A DNA stretch of 64,000 bases from Lantana camara (taxonomy: Eukaryota; Streptophyta; Magnoliopsida; Lamiales; Verbenaceae): assembly GCA_037501455.1 (NCBI GenBank), contig CM074862.1, forward strand, positions 63,643,501 to 63,707,500, written 5' to 3'. Of the stretch, positions 35,714 through 48,110 are shown one piece after another (within the stretch, counting starts at the first letter, position 1; the number at the start of each line of letters is the position of its first letter). Position numbers and translations under genes: made by a program. The notes below the pieces were generated by a model. It was not told the origin of the DNA and did not search any database. It saw only the letters and a program-made list of their open reading frames with translations.

Positions 35714-36030
35714 ACTATTCAAGTATACGGTATATATACTATATGTATACGGTACTTATACTGTATGTATACGTGTATTTATATCGTATGTATACGGTAT
35801 TTATACTGTATGTATATTGTATTTATACGGGGATACCTACCGTATTTATACAGGGTACATACAGTATTTATACAAGAATACATGCGGTATTTATACTAGA
35901 ATACATACGGTATTTATACAAAAGTACATACGTATTTGTTATGGAAATACACATAGTATTTATACGAAAGTATACACGTATTTATACATGTTGGAATCAA
36001 ATACGTATACGTATATTATACATGTATACC
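35714..36030. repeat. Degenerate tandem repeat, TATAC-rich, about 23-bp period
   Basis: Units resemble ACATACGGTATTTATACAAG plus a few bases. Best periodicity is at 35860-35995. Many units contain GTATAC or TATA palindromes. The second copy, at 43410-43740, differs by small repeat-length changes. Confidence 0.85.
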
Positions 36031-37446
36031 ATAACATATATCAATTGGTCAAGTATAAATATGTAACAATTAATTAAACATGTAACATGTTAAACTATAG
36101 GTTATACTTTAATTATGTAACATTAAATAACATGTAACATTTAATTAAATTAGGTAACAAATTAAATTACCTAAGTATGATCATAAAATAAACAAAAATG
36201 TAACATGTAACATGTCATAATAATTGTCACATAATTAAATTGTAACATAATTAAATTATGTAACACATTTCATAATAAACTATACTATAAGAAACATAAT
36301 TCATAAATTCATGAATATTTAAAAACATAAATTAAATCACATATTTCATGCATAAAATAAAACATAAATTAAATCCTAAACCTAGCATAATTAATAAATA
36401 AATTAAAAAATAAAATAAAACATAAATTAAACTAATTAAAACATAAAAAAAATAACAAAACATACTTATTCTTCAAGGGGGGGAGACGTGAGTTTGGAGG
36501 TGTGAGGGAGAGAATGAGACCCCAACACACTTATTTATAGTTGTTGGGAAGGACTAGGGTGCAAATAATATTTATTCTAGGGACTTGAGGTGGGGCATTT
36601 TATGAAATTTCCAAAAATAGGTTTGCTCTTTAGTATAATTGTTACAGCAGGGGTAATCTGGTAATTTCACCTTCCTCCTGCGTATTTTTGAAGCTGGAAA
36701 AGTGCCCAAGAGCTAGGAAATAAAATTAGCTTCGAAACGGTTACTCACGGATCAAAATCGGACGTACGGTTCAAAAGTTATAAGCTTCGGAAGAATTGAT
36801 TTTCTTGAATTTTGAAAATTAATTTAATTATGAAATAAATACTAGGATGAAATTTGAAGGTCCGAAAGGCTTTCCAAAAATATAGAAAAAATCGAGGAAC
36901 GTTATGGCGATGATCTCAAGAGCTAAATCATTCTAACGAAGGAAATATATTCAACCGACGGAAACTTTTATTTGAAAATAAATTCTTAAATTGCTCTGGA
37001 CACATAAACGAAACCTCAAACCATTGAAAAGAGAGTTGAAAAATTCCAAGAAAGTACGTATAGGTTCTTTGAGGTCTCTCGCATAAAATGGCGTAGTGCT
37101 GGTTCGGAAAATGAATAGTACTTTTAACAAAATTTCCCAAAATACCCCTAATGATCAAGAAAGGATTTCGAAGCTTCGAAAACATGTTCATATGACTGGG
37201 AAGCATAAGTTATGAACCTGTAGGGTTCCAATGAGATGCTAGGGCAAGGTAGGCTCGGGAAATGAATAGTGAATTTGGTTCGTGGTAAGGAAATCCCCCT
37301 TAGAACACAATACGACTAGTGAATGCACATTGTTCACATAAGAATGCAATGCATGAACATTTGTAAAGGTGAACCAAGGTATATAAACGCATTCTTGTCC
37401 TCTTTGATTTACTGTTTTCAGCTAGGTCCTGATACGGGCTGTTACA

Positions 37447-37460
37447 ATCTTCCCCCCTTA
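37447..37460 (-). other. Polypurine tract of the nested element
   Basis: TAAGGGGGGAAGAT on the - strand, directly beside the 3' LTR. Confidence 0.9.
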
Positions 37461-39215
37461 AAAGGAATCTGTCCTCAGATTCCACAACCGTTCTGGGGAT
37501 AACTTCGGGTGATGTTCTTGTATCTTTCTTTGGTTACCACATTACTTTCCAAATGTCGTGTCTTTTTCTCAGGATCTTTGTTAGGTAATTTTCCAATATC
37601 TCAAACCAAGTAACTTTATTTCCAAAAATCTTTATTTGGATTAAACCATCGGTTGAGCTTGATCCTTACGGTACTTCCTTCATTAACAAAACTTAGAACG
37701 TCTCTGCATGGTACCCGAGAGTCTAGTGCACATACCTTCATCATGTCCTCTAGACCCTTTATCATCCTTAGTGACTATCCATATGTCTAAGGATGGCCTG
37801 TTATGATGAAGTCTAAGTTTCTACCCACAACTCTGGAATACTCTGCCGAAATTATGATGTAAACTTTGGATTTCTATCAGCCGCTATATTAGCAGGTGCT
37901 CCATGAGATCTCACAATCTTCTCCCGATACCGTTTTGCCAAAGAGTTATCCTTATTTGCTATCTTAACCATAAGAAATGTGCTGATTTAATCAATCTGTC
38001 AACTATGACCCATATACTGTCTTGTCCTCCCTTAACTTTAGGTAACCCAGTAACAAAGTCCATGGTTATTTGCTCCCACTTCGATGTAGGAATTGGTAGT
38101 GGTTGTAACTTTCCTGCTGGTTTTTGGTGTTCTGCTTTAACTTTTTGACAAGCTAAGCATTTCTTGACATATTCAACAATATCTCTTTTCATTCCATTCC
38201 ACCAAAACTGCTTCTGGAGATCTTGGTACATCTTTGTTCCTCCAGGGTGTACTGTATAGCGTGTTTTGTGTGCTTCATCAAGTATTTCTTTTCGGATAGC
38301 TGAGGGTACCCAAACTCGGTTCTTATATCTCAAGATTCCACCTTCACCTTTACTGAATTTTATCTCATCATCTTTCTCCTTGGATTTGAGACACTTCTTA
38401 ATCCATCCGTCTATAGCTTGCGTCTTTATCAACCGATCCTTCAGCGGTGACGAAATTATTAGATTTGCCAACTTAACTTTAGGAATCACTTGAGCTGGTT
38501 TCCTTCCACACTCCGTTGGGTGTCCTTCGACATGCAATGCACTAGCCTTTCGACTCAATGCATCAGCCACCACGTTAGCCTTTCCAGGATGGTATTGAAT
38601 TATACAATCATAGTCTTCCAGGAATTCCATCCACCTTCTCTGTCTAATGTTTAGCTCTTTTTGAGTGAAAAAGTACCGCAACCTTTTATGATTCGTGAAT
38701 ATTTCAAAGGTTACCCCATACAAGTAATGTCTCCATTTTGCGAGGGCAAGACAATCGCTGCTAGTTCCAAATCATGGGTGGGATAGTTGACTTCACGTGG
38801 TTTAAGCTTCCTGGATACATATGCTATCACCATTCCATGCTGCATCAGAACGCATCCTAACCCTTCTTTTGAAGCATCGGTATAGACGGTGTAACCTTCC
38901 TTCCCTTCTGGTAATCTTAGTATAGGTGCGGTAGTTAATCTTTTCTTTAATTCCTGAAAGCTCTGTACGCATTTCTCTGTCCATACGAACGTTCCTTCTT
39001 TCTTGGTTATCTGAGTAAGTGGTGCAGCTATCCTCGAAAAAATCCTGCATGAATCTTCGATAGTATCCTGCGAGTCCCAAAAAGCTTCTTACCTCAGAAG
39101 GATTCCTTGGTTGTTTCCAATCCAAAATCGTTTCAATTTTCGAGGGGTCCACTCTAATACCTAAACAGTTGCGATACGCCCGAGAATTGTGACTCTTTCT
39201 CCGGCCAAAATTTGC
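37461..39215 (-). pseudogene. Pol remnant of the nested element: RT end, RNase H, integrase
   Basis: Read right to left. RT thumb: [35 protein letters not shown] (39190-39050). A one-base shift near 39045 and another near 38745 displace the RNase H core; it is recognisable again as [20 protein letters not shown], with [20 protein letters not shown]. The HHCC zinc finger of integrase is intact ([13 protein letters not shown]...[11 protein letters not shown]). The integrase core begins [21 protein letters not shown] (first Asp), but after HFLWLR at 37959 only degenerate traces follow (KIVRSHGAPANIAADRNPKF). Close kin of the host Tekay-like pol. Inactive. Confidence 0.88.
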
Positions 39216-41269
39216 ATTATCTGAACTTGGCTTATGGCTTGTGTCCAGCAAAGTGTCCATCACTAAAGCAAGAAGGTACTTCTTACTCTTTCAACAAGGT
39301 TGTTATGGGTACAGAAGCCGATCTTTACTTAATTTCTTTGGAGACACTTTATAATATTCCATCTTACAAGAAGCCTTTACTTTAGATGTATTCCGTGATA
39401 ATATCAAATCCATCGTTGTTCCTATCCTTGAAGGTTTATCTGCAACTTCCTGAGCCACAGGTGATATGATCAAAGAGTGTTTCTCTTTTTCTACCTAAAA
39501 TTGTATTCATTGAACTTAATAGTTAACTTGTGCTCCAGTGAAGTGCCCAATACTAGTTGTCATATGAATCATGCATCTTTGGCCATTAAGTACACCAGGA
39601 TGTTGCCAACGAAGCTCATGATAACTTGTTAGGATACCCTCTGGAAATCCAACACATTCTCAATTATTGTAGATATAATAGTCAATGCCGCGATATCTTT
39701 GTGAAATTGGAGTGCCCTTAGTTCTGTATGGAAAACGGTTCTGGATCATCCTTCTTTGTCCTCCGATTTGGGAAACGCTACCCTTATTCAAATCCAACTT
39801 GAACCGTAATCGGGAACCTCGTAGTTTTCCAAATAACTTCTCGATTAGTGGTAGGAGATATCACATTTTCCTACTATCAGGGAATTCAGTTCTCTTTGTA
39901 TCATTATACCAACTGGATGTTTCACATAACGCGAGCGTTTCCTACAACAACGCGCTATGGTAGTTACACCTCAATTTTATAACTTTAATAAGTTACTTCT
40001 TCCATCCTCTTGTACTAAGTCGGAGTTGTTCATTATAGTTTTCCTCAAAAGTGGTCTTACTTCCCTCATGTCTGATATAGTCTTAACACACTTATGCTCA
40101 GGAGGAAATAAGTTTCGATGACCAAAAACTCCTTTAAGAACACATATACTACCTCCATTTCTCTTACAAGAGTTGATCTTTATTGCTTATTCAAAGAACA
40201 GGCTACGTCTTCTCACGAAGATTACCGTTTACCTTCCCATAACGCATACTTTGTTTCTTCTTCTTCCCAACCCTTATCCTTTCCTTGGATGATCCCATAT
40301 CTCATTCTAGCAGCATGACAGAATTCGACGAGTAGTAGCGATTAACCTCCGATAAAGTTATGCATTTATATACCAATGGTGCAACAAAGAAAATCTCAAA
40401 AGAGATTAAATATGATGTTTCCATGACCAAGTACTCAATCATGAACAAGTATGCCCAGATATAACTTTGATGCGATGAATGCATGGCGCCAGGGTTATAG
40501 AACCTTAACTGGCGTGTTAAGAGTGTGTACCGTACTTCTGGCCATATTTAGCAAAATTCGAGTTCCCTCTTCATTCCAAAGCAAGTACTTTCTGATGTCA
40601 AGAACAACGATTAAAATATAATGCATGTGGGTCAGGAATGGTGCACAACATGTCACAGAGGCAATATTCATGAAACACGTATACATGTCACAGAGCACTT
40701 ATTAACAAGTATCAAGTACATATCAAAGTGGAGAACCAAAGCTAATCAGCATTCATTATTCCAATCAACAATAATCCAGTAACAATTATATATCAAGGAT
40801 CATCAATTATCAATTAGCTAGCACTTGTCAACGCAGGGAATAACAAGTCATCAATGCTCAGTATTCAAGTAATCAGTATCCAAGTAGCACATAAAACACA
40901 TTATATAGGGGCCTTGTCGGTATCTTGAAGTGACTCTAGGACTTGAAGCACGATCGGGCTAGAAGTGCAAATAGGAAATTTCCGCAAGCTGGAGATGCAA
41001 GTAAGACGATGAAGGAGGTAAAATTTCAAAATCGTAACCTCTAACGAGCGAATTATTTTCCAAAAGTACTGAAAGACTCAATAGAACTCAAAAGTTTTGA
41101 TGTTGATAAAACTAGACGGTTGACTCAATTGAAAAAAAGTTTTAGTACTACAATTGTAACAAATCACATGTTGGTCGGCCGCCCCAAACAATGATCAATC
41201 ACAATTTAAGCACTAAAGACACGAGAATACTTGTGAGACTCTGAGAACCCCAGATTTCCGCAACCTGGG
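39216..41269 (-). other. Internal sequence of the nested element, no gene recognised
   Basis: About 2 kb between the PBS and the RT remnant. Neither strand shows gag, zinc knuckle, protease or RT palm motifs; short open frames carry no known domain. It presumably combines the untranslated leader with highly decayed or replaced sequence. Confidence 0.6.
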
Positions 41270-41281
41270 GCTCTGATACCA
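41270..41281 (-). other. Primer binding site of the nested element
   Basis: GCTCTGATACCA, i.e. TGGTATCAGAGC on the - strand, seven bases from the 5' LTR. Confidence 0.92.
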
Positions 41282-41288
41282 CCTTAGC

Positions 41289-44200
41289 TGTAGCACCCCG
41301 AAGAGGCCACAACCCCGCACCGTCGTACCTCTCAAGTGGCTAGGAGACTTAGCCCCCAAGAAGCGCGCCGGCGAACGGACAAAACAATACAAGATCAGAG
41401 TACTAGAAGGGAATATTACAGCGGAAATATGAGAAATTTAAAACTTTCGAAACATAAATCATGAGCACAAGAGGCTAGTAACCAAGTACAAGGACTATAC
41501 AGGAATTGAGTATTGAAAGAGATATTTCGATAGAGTGTCAAGGAAAATATAACAAGTAACAAAGGACACCGGAGGCTAGATCGATAAGTACCTAATCGAA
41601 CGCTACATTATCATCAAGAGGGTGGAGACCAAGATGGTTCAAAAGAACCTGACCACAAGAGCACAACAAAAGATTTCCTATACTTCAAGATACCAGCCAA
41701 CAAGCAATCACTGGACCTGAAACCATGAGGTCAGAAAGCAGGGTGGAGGTATTAGTCAAAAGGACTAAGTGAGGCATGACTTTTGAAACAATATAAGTAC
41801 TTAAACTTTAGGTTTTCAGAAAAGGATTTACTTCGAAGCTGTACTTTAAAACTGAATTTCAGAATCTTTATTTCAGAATCGTATTCCAAAACATTACTTT
41901 GAAACGAGATTTCCAAGCAAGCACACACATGCACACACATCAGAGGTTCTGGTTCATATATACTTTATAAACGGGGAACAGGGTACGGGATATTTTCCAA
42001 AAGTATGAACCAGACTTTAAAACCAAAGTTGCCCGCAAGCTAGGCCATATCCATCCTTTACTCCTCAAAAACATTTACAAAGTTGGTATCGAGATCCATT
42101 AGGATCCCAACACCCATAATCACATGCACCACCCCTTCTCCCCTTATTGTCGCGCCCAGGGAGCTACCCCGCGGTGACGTGCAAAACGGGAGGAATTTAC
42201 CACCTCTCCCGACCTTCGATGTGGAGTAACCAACCTTCGATTAAACCATCACCAAGGTCATTACGGCGGCCAGTGTCATAGTAGCCGTTGGCGCACGCCT
42301 CCCGGTCTACTACTTAACCATACCGCCAGGGCCCAACATAGCAAAATTTCCAAAGCTTGCTTTCAGAATATCAAAAGTGCATAAGCACACAGAGTTCAGA
42401 AGACTGAACCTTTAATCAAAGTGGCATAACAGTGAACAGAACGTATATCAGAGATCATTGCTTTAAACTTGAAGCATTGTCCCAAAATGGGAAAACGTTA
42501 AACTTTGAAAGATAGGAATCTTTGCACCCGAAGGCGTTGATTTTGAAATCATTTGAAAACGAAGGAATATTCATGGTTCCAGTTAAAATAGTTTAAACCT
42601 CACCTACATATACGGTATTATGCAATAATACCAGAGCCACAGTAAATCCGAACTTCACCTGTGAGTGGTGAATGATTAAGTTTCTATCCAAAAACCATAT
42701 AGTCACATAAGCAAGTAGGGACGACCTTAAGACATTCAATAACACATAACGATATCACATGTACAGGACAAAGCGTTATCAAAGTATATCATATCATGTG
42801 GCGAGATTTCATGATAATTATTCAATAACCATCAAAGCATGAAGGCATAATAGGATTCATGTAATGCAGTACATAAGATAGTAATACCATTTAATGCAGG
42901 AGAATTATTTAACTAAGAATGAAACATTGATTGTGAGTTGTCCTTAAACTTGAGTTAATAGATCAATGCAATCGAACAATCTTTAATCAATTTATGATCA
43001 TAGACATGAGCCTTAAGGAACTGAGTTCCAAACTATATAAATGATTCATGATTGAGTGAGGATATCCATGTATTGAAGTATAAGATCAACAAGAATGCGG
43101 AACACTTAAACAAGGAATAATCTTTTCGAAGAAAGGATTCAAGTAAACGATTAGTCTCAGTTGAAAGCTCGTGTCAAGAACTCAAGGGTATATATTCTTA
43201 GGGTCTTAAAACAATCTCATTTAGAAAAGAAATGTGAACTTTGAAACCTACTTTGATCCCCTGTTTTTGAGAATTTTTGAAAAAGGCTTTGACCGTTGAA
43301 TTCGTCTCTTTGAAACGATCATTTAGGTTAAAAGTCAAAATTCTTGGTCAAGGTCAAAGTCAATGGTCAAAGTCAAAGGTCAAGGGTCAAAGGTCAAGGT
43401 CAAAGGTCACTATTCAAGTATACGGTATATATACTGTATGTATACGGTACTTATACTGTATGTATACGTGTATTTATATCGTATGTATACGGTATTTATA
43501 CTGTATGTATACGGTATTTATACGGGGATACCTACCGTATTTATACAGTATTTATACAGGGTACATACAGTATTTATACAAGAATACATGCGGTATTTAT
43601 ACTAGAATACATACGGTATTTATACAAAAGTACATACGTATTTGTTATGGAAATACACATAGTATTTATACGAAAGTATACAAGTATTTATACATGTTGG
43701 AATCAAATACGTATACGTATATTATACATGTATACGTATAAATAAAATGTAACATGTAACATGTCATAATAATTGTCACATAATTAAATTATGTAACACA
43801 TTTCATAATAAACTATACTATAAGAAACATAATTCATAAATTTATGAATATTTAAAAACATAAATTAAATCGCATATTTCATGCATAAAATAAAACATAA
43901 ATTAAATCCTAAACCTAGCATAATTAATAAATAAATTAAAAAATAAAATAAAACATAAATTAAACTAATTAAAACATAAAAAAAAATAAGAAAACATACC
44001 TATTCTTCAAGGGGGGGAGACGTGAGTTTGGAGGTGTGAGGGAGAGAATGAGACCCCAACACACTTATTTATAGTTGTTGGGAAGGACTAGGGTGCAAAT
44101 AATATTTATTCTAGGGACTTGAGGTGGGGCATTTTATGAAATTTCCAAAAATAGGTTTGCTCTTTAGTATAATTGTTACAGCAGGGGTAATCTGGTAATT

Positions 44201-44980
44201 TCACCTTCCTCCTGCGTATTTTTGAAGCTGGAAAAGTGCCCAAGAGCTAGGAAATAAAATTAGCTTCGAAACGGTTACTCACGGATCAAAATCGGACGTA
44301 CGGTTCAAAAGTTATAAGCTTCAGAAGATTTGATTTTCTTGAATTTCGAAAATTAATTTAATTATGAAATAAATACTAGGATGAAATTTGAAGGTCCGAA
44401 AGGCTTTCCAAAAATATAGAAAAAATCGAGGAACGTTATGGCGATGATCTCAAGAGCTAAATCATTCTAACGAAGGAAATATATTCAACCGACGGAAACT
44501 TTTATTTGAAAATAAATTCTTAAATTGCTCTGGACACATAAACGAAACCTCAAACCATTGAAAAGAGAGTTGAAAAATTCCAAGAAAGTACGTATAGGTT
44601 CTTTGAGGTCTCTCGCATAAAATGGCGTAGTGCTGGTTCGGAAAATGAATAGTACTTTTAACAAAATTTCCCAAAATACCCCTAATGATCAAGAAAGGAT
44701 TTCGAAGCTTCGAAAACATGTTCATATGACTGGGAAGCATGAGTTATGAACCTCTAGGGTTCCAATGAGATGCTAGGGCAAGGTAGGCTCAGGAAATGAA
44801 TAGTGAATTTGGTTCGTGGTAAGGAAATCCCCCTTAGAACATAATACGACTAGTGAATGCACATTGTTCACATAAGAATGCAATGCATGAACATTTGTAA
44901 AGGTGAACCAAGGTATATAAACGCATTCTTGTCCTCTTTGATTTACTGTTTTCAGCTAGGTCCTGATACGGGCTGTTACA
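41289..44980 (-). mobile_element. 5' LTR of the nested element
   Basis: 3692 bases, collinear with 33595-37446. Sense-strand 5' splice site GAATAG|GTATGTT (GT at 43998-43999). Lacks the stretch rich in ATGTAACA words that is present near 36050-36220 in the other LTR. W-box-like array at 43346-43409. Confidence 0.93.
43346..43740 (-). repeat. TTGAC array and TATAC tandem repeat, second LTR copy
   Basis: Nine GTCAA sites (43346-43409) followed by the same 23-bp-type degenerate repeat, with a few units gained or lost relative to the other LTR. This shows the array is still changing length. Confidence 0.8.
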
Positions 44981-44985
44981 CTCAG

Positions 44986-46028
44986 TACGGATTGGTTGTA
45001 TGCGCATCGGGCGAAGATGGATTGTTTTTGGGAAGGAGGTTGAGTTGGGTACCGGTGTGATTACGGGTTCGAGTGTTCGTCGGAGTCCGTTTATTTGTTT
45101 GATGGAAGCTAAGAAGCTCATTCGGGATGGAGCTATCGGGTATGTAGCTTATGTGTTGAACCGGCCTAAAGATCAAGTTAAGATCGAAGAGACGAAAGTG
45201 GCAAATGAGTTCCCTGATGTCTTTCCGGAAAGTTTGGGGACTTTGCCACTGGAAAGAGAGATCGAATTTGTTATTGATCTATTCCAAGAGGCCGAGCCGT
45301 TCTAGAAGACACCGTATAGAATGGCTCCCGCCGAACTCAAGGAACTTAAAACTCAACTAGATGAATTATTGGCGTGTGGGTTTGTACGGCCGAGTACTTC
45401 GCCTTGGGGTGCTCTGGTGTTGTTCGTGAAGAAGAAGGATGGGACACTTCGTATGTGCATAGACTATCGGGAGTTGAATAGGATGACGGTGAAGAACAAG
45501 TATCCCCTCCCGCACATCGAAGAGTTGTTCGACTTATTGCAAGGTTCGAAGGTATATTCGAAGCTCAATCTCCGACAAGGATACTATCAACTAAGGATTA
45601 AGGAGTCGGATATACCGAAGACGGGCTTTAACATGAGATACGGACACTATGAGTTTGTTGTGATGCCCTTCGGACTAACCAACGCACCCGCAGCTTTTAT
45701 GGATTTAATGCACCGTGTTTTCAAGGAGTTCTTGGACAAGTTCGTTGTTATTTTCATTAACGACATCTTGGTTTTCTCTAAGTCGGTTGAGGAACACGGT
45801 CTACATCTTCGTTTGGTACTTGAGAAGCTACGTGAACACAAGTTGTACGCTAAGTTTAGCAAATGTGATTTCTGGATTGATCGGGTATCATTTTTGGGAC
45901 ATATTATTTCCGGTGATGGGATTTCAGTGGATCCTTCTAAGATAGAAATAGTTTCTCTTTGGGAGCAACCGAAGAATGTGTCGGAAGTAAGGAGTTTTCT
46001 CGGCTTAGCAGGTTATTACCGCTGATTC
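44986..46028 (+). pseudogene. Tekay-like protease tail and reverse transcriptase
   Basis: Resumes as TDWLYAHRAKMDC after the nested insertion. TAG at 45303 interrupts before [17 protein letters not shown] is otherwise continuous: [74 protein letters not shown]. Two catalytic aspartates are replaced by Asn: SKLNLRQGY at 45567-45569 (usually SKIDLR) and FINDIL, with Asn at 45759-45761 (usually FIDD or YVDD). Both need a single G-to-A change. The thumb [11 protein letters not shown] ends at TGA 46023-46025, where CGA is expected. Certainly inactive. Confidence 0.92.
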
Positions 46029-46560
46029 GTGAAGGATTTTTCTAAGATTGCCGCACCTCTCTCACGATTAACTAAGAAGGAAACAAAGTTTGTGTGGGAT
46101 GAAGCTTGTGAAGAGAGCTTTCGTGTGCTTAAGGAGAAATTGACAACGGCTCCGGTGTTGACTGTACCGGAAGGTTCGGATGGGTTTTCAGTTTACACCG
46201 ATGCATCCAAGGAAGGATTGGGATGTGTGCTTATGCAAAATGGTCGGGTGATTGCTTATGCTTCGAGGAAATTGAAGGAGCACGAGCAGAATTACCCAAC
46301 ACACGATCTTGAGTTGGCCGCGGTGATATTCGCCTTAGCGAAATGGGGACACTATCTCTATGGGATTAAGTTTGAGGTATTCACCGACCACAAGAGTCTC
46401 CGTTACTTGTTCACACAAAAGTATTTAAACATAAGACAACGTCGGTGGATGGAATTCTTGGAAGACTACGATTGTGTCATACAATATCATCCGGGGAAGG
46501 TGAATGTAGTTGCGGATGCCTTGAGTCGAAAAGCAAAGATTGCTAATCTTGAGGTTGATT
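46029..46560 (+). pseudogene. Tekay-like RNase H
   Basis: Continues in the RT frame: [23 protein letters not shown], then [20 protein letters not shown] (Asp), [24 protein letters not shown] (Glu) and [16 protein letters not shown] (Asp), followed by the [20 protein letters not shown] tail. Acidic residues are retained and no internal stop is seen. Confidence 0.92.
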
Positions 46561-48099
46561 CCGGTAAGGGTGAAACCGAGATCCTTGTTTCGCAATCGAG
46601 GTTGGCTAACATCACTATAAGGCCGGATTTGAGGCAAAGGATCTTAGATGCTCAATCAAGAGATGAGTGGATTCAAAGACAAGTGGTTCGGGCAAGAGCC
46701 AATCCGAAGTCCAAGTTTGGGTTCGATGACTTGGGGATCTTTAGGTACAAGGGCCGAGTATGTATACCGGATGGATTGCAAAAGTTAGTGCCTGAAGAAG
46801 CACATAGGACTGTTTATACGATGCATCCGGGTGGTAACAAGATGTACCGGGATCTCAAGAAATACTTTGGTGGCACGGAATGAAAAAGGATGTGGCTAAT
46901 TTTGTTAACAGATGTTGAGTTTGTCAACAAGTTAAGGCCGAACATCAATTACCGGCGGGTAAGTTGCAACCGATACCAATACCCGAGTGGAAATGGGAAC
47001 AAGTCACCATGGATTTCATGACCAGGCTTCCGAGGGTTCGAAAGGGTCTGATGGAATTTGGGTTGTCGTAGATCGACTCACCAAATCTGCACACATTCTA
47101 CCGATTCGATCGACAGATAAAGTGGAGAAATTAGCGGAGTTGTATCATCGAGAAATTACGAGATTACATGGGATACCCGCTAGTATCATTTCAGATAGAG
47201 ATCCTCGTTTAACTTCTAAGTTGTGGAAGGTTCTTAACAAATTATGGGGTACGAAGTTGAGTTTTAGTACCGCATTTCATCCGTAAACTGATAGACAATC
47301 CGAACGGGTGATAAAGTTTCTTGAGGATTTATTAAGGGCTTGTATATTGGACTTTCCAAATAAGTGGGATAAGGAATTGACCTTGATCGAATCCGCCTAC
47401 AACAATAGTTACCAATCTTCGTTCAAGATGGCACCGTATGAAGCTTTGTATGGTCGTAAGTGTAGGTCTCCTCTTTATTGGGATCTTGAGGAATGGAAAT
47501 GGACCGAGGAAAACGGTTTGGAAAGAGGAACAGAGCCCGATTTGATTAAGGGAGCAATTGAGAAAGTGGAAAAGATTAAGCAACATGTGAAAGCGGCACA
47601 AGACCGGCACAAGAGTTATGCCGATCAGAGAAGGAAAGATTTGGAATTCGAAGTGGGTGATCGGGTTTTCTTGAAGGAAACACCGAGAAAGGGTTTCTCA
47701 CGAATTGGAAAGGGTGGTAAGTTGAATCCAAGGTTCATTGGTCCGTTTGAGATTGTGGAACGTATTGGGGAAGTTACCTATCACTTGGATCTACCTCCGA
47801 ATCTCACGGGAATTCATAATGTGTTTCATGTGTCACAATTGAGGAAGTATTTTCGGGATGAGATGGAAACCATGCCGATTGAAGAGGTACAGTTGGATCC
47901 GGACTTGACATTTAAACAACAACCGGTAAAGATCTTGGATAGGAAGGTTCAAGAATTGAGGAATCGACAAATTCCGTTGGTTAAGGTACTTTGGAAGGAT
48001 CTTAAGTCCGAAGAAGTAACATGGGAGACGGAAGAGAAGATGCGGAGATTTCATCCAGAGTTGTTTTCCAATGGTAATCTGGGGACCAGATTTCTTTAA
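46561..48099 (+). pseudogene. Tekay-like integrase with chromodomain
   Basis: HHCC finger [24 protein letters not shown] is followed by a one-base deletion near 46868 and a TGA at 46916, inside the CxxC half. The core resumes as TMDFMTRLP (Asp), shifts frame again near 47046 ([18 protein letters not shown]), has SIISDRDPRLTS (Asp), then TAA at 47284 in place of CAA (HP|TDRQSERVI, with the Glu). The C-terminal part is intact: AYNNSYQSSFKMAPYEALYG, FEVGDRVFLKETP, IHNVFHVSQLRKYF and the chromodomain-like VKILDRKVQELRNRQIPL...VTWETEEKMRR, which in chromoviruses guides insertion into heterochromatin. Stop TAA 48097-48099 overlaps the purine tract. Confidence 0.92.
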
Positions 48100-48110
48100 G
48101 GAGGGGAGGT
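48098..48110 (+). other. Polypurine tract of the Tekay-like element
   Basis: AAGGAGGGGAGGT directly before the 3' LTR; it begins within the pol stop codon. Confidence 0.92.

Larger units (their letters stand above)
33595..37446 (-). mobile_element. 3' LTR of the nested element
   Basis: 3852 bases. On the sense strand: 5' splice-site-like GAATAA|GTATGTT near 36455, a TTGAC array (35652-35713) beside a tandem TATAC-rich repeat (35714-36030), and 3' splice-site-like GTTTCAG near 34030. The shared GCTAGGCGG pair is not clear in this family. Tyr/Ile/Val-rich open frames over 35580-36080 are translations of the repeat, not genes. Confidence 0.93.
33595..44980 (-). mobile_element. Nested Gypsy element, internally deleted
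   Basis: Flanked by a perfect CTCAG duplication (33590-33594, 44981-44985). LTRs of 3852 and 3692 bases run TGTAGCACCCC to GGCTGTTACA and are nearly identical by eye apart from scattered substitutions and about 160 bases of indel near 36050-36240, so the insertion is recent. PBS (41270-41281) and purine tract (37447-37460) show - strand orientation. The internal region is only 3.8 kb and keeps the end of RT, RNase H and part of integrase; gag, protease and most of RT are missing. It could have moved only in trans, or lost these parts after insertion. Confidence 0.95.

Noticed and set aside
35583..36077. Long Tyr/Val/Ile-rich open frames (also 43277-43745)
   Set aside because: They are translations, in all three frames, of the GTCAA array and TATAC tandem repeat in an LTR; several overlapping frames stay open together, as expected from a repeat.
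39685..39963. 92-codon + strand open frame inside the nested element
   Set aside because: It is antisense to the element, has no domain, and lies in the decayed leader region.
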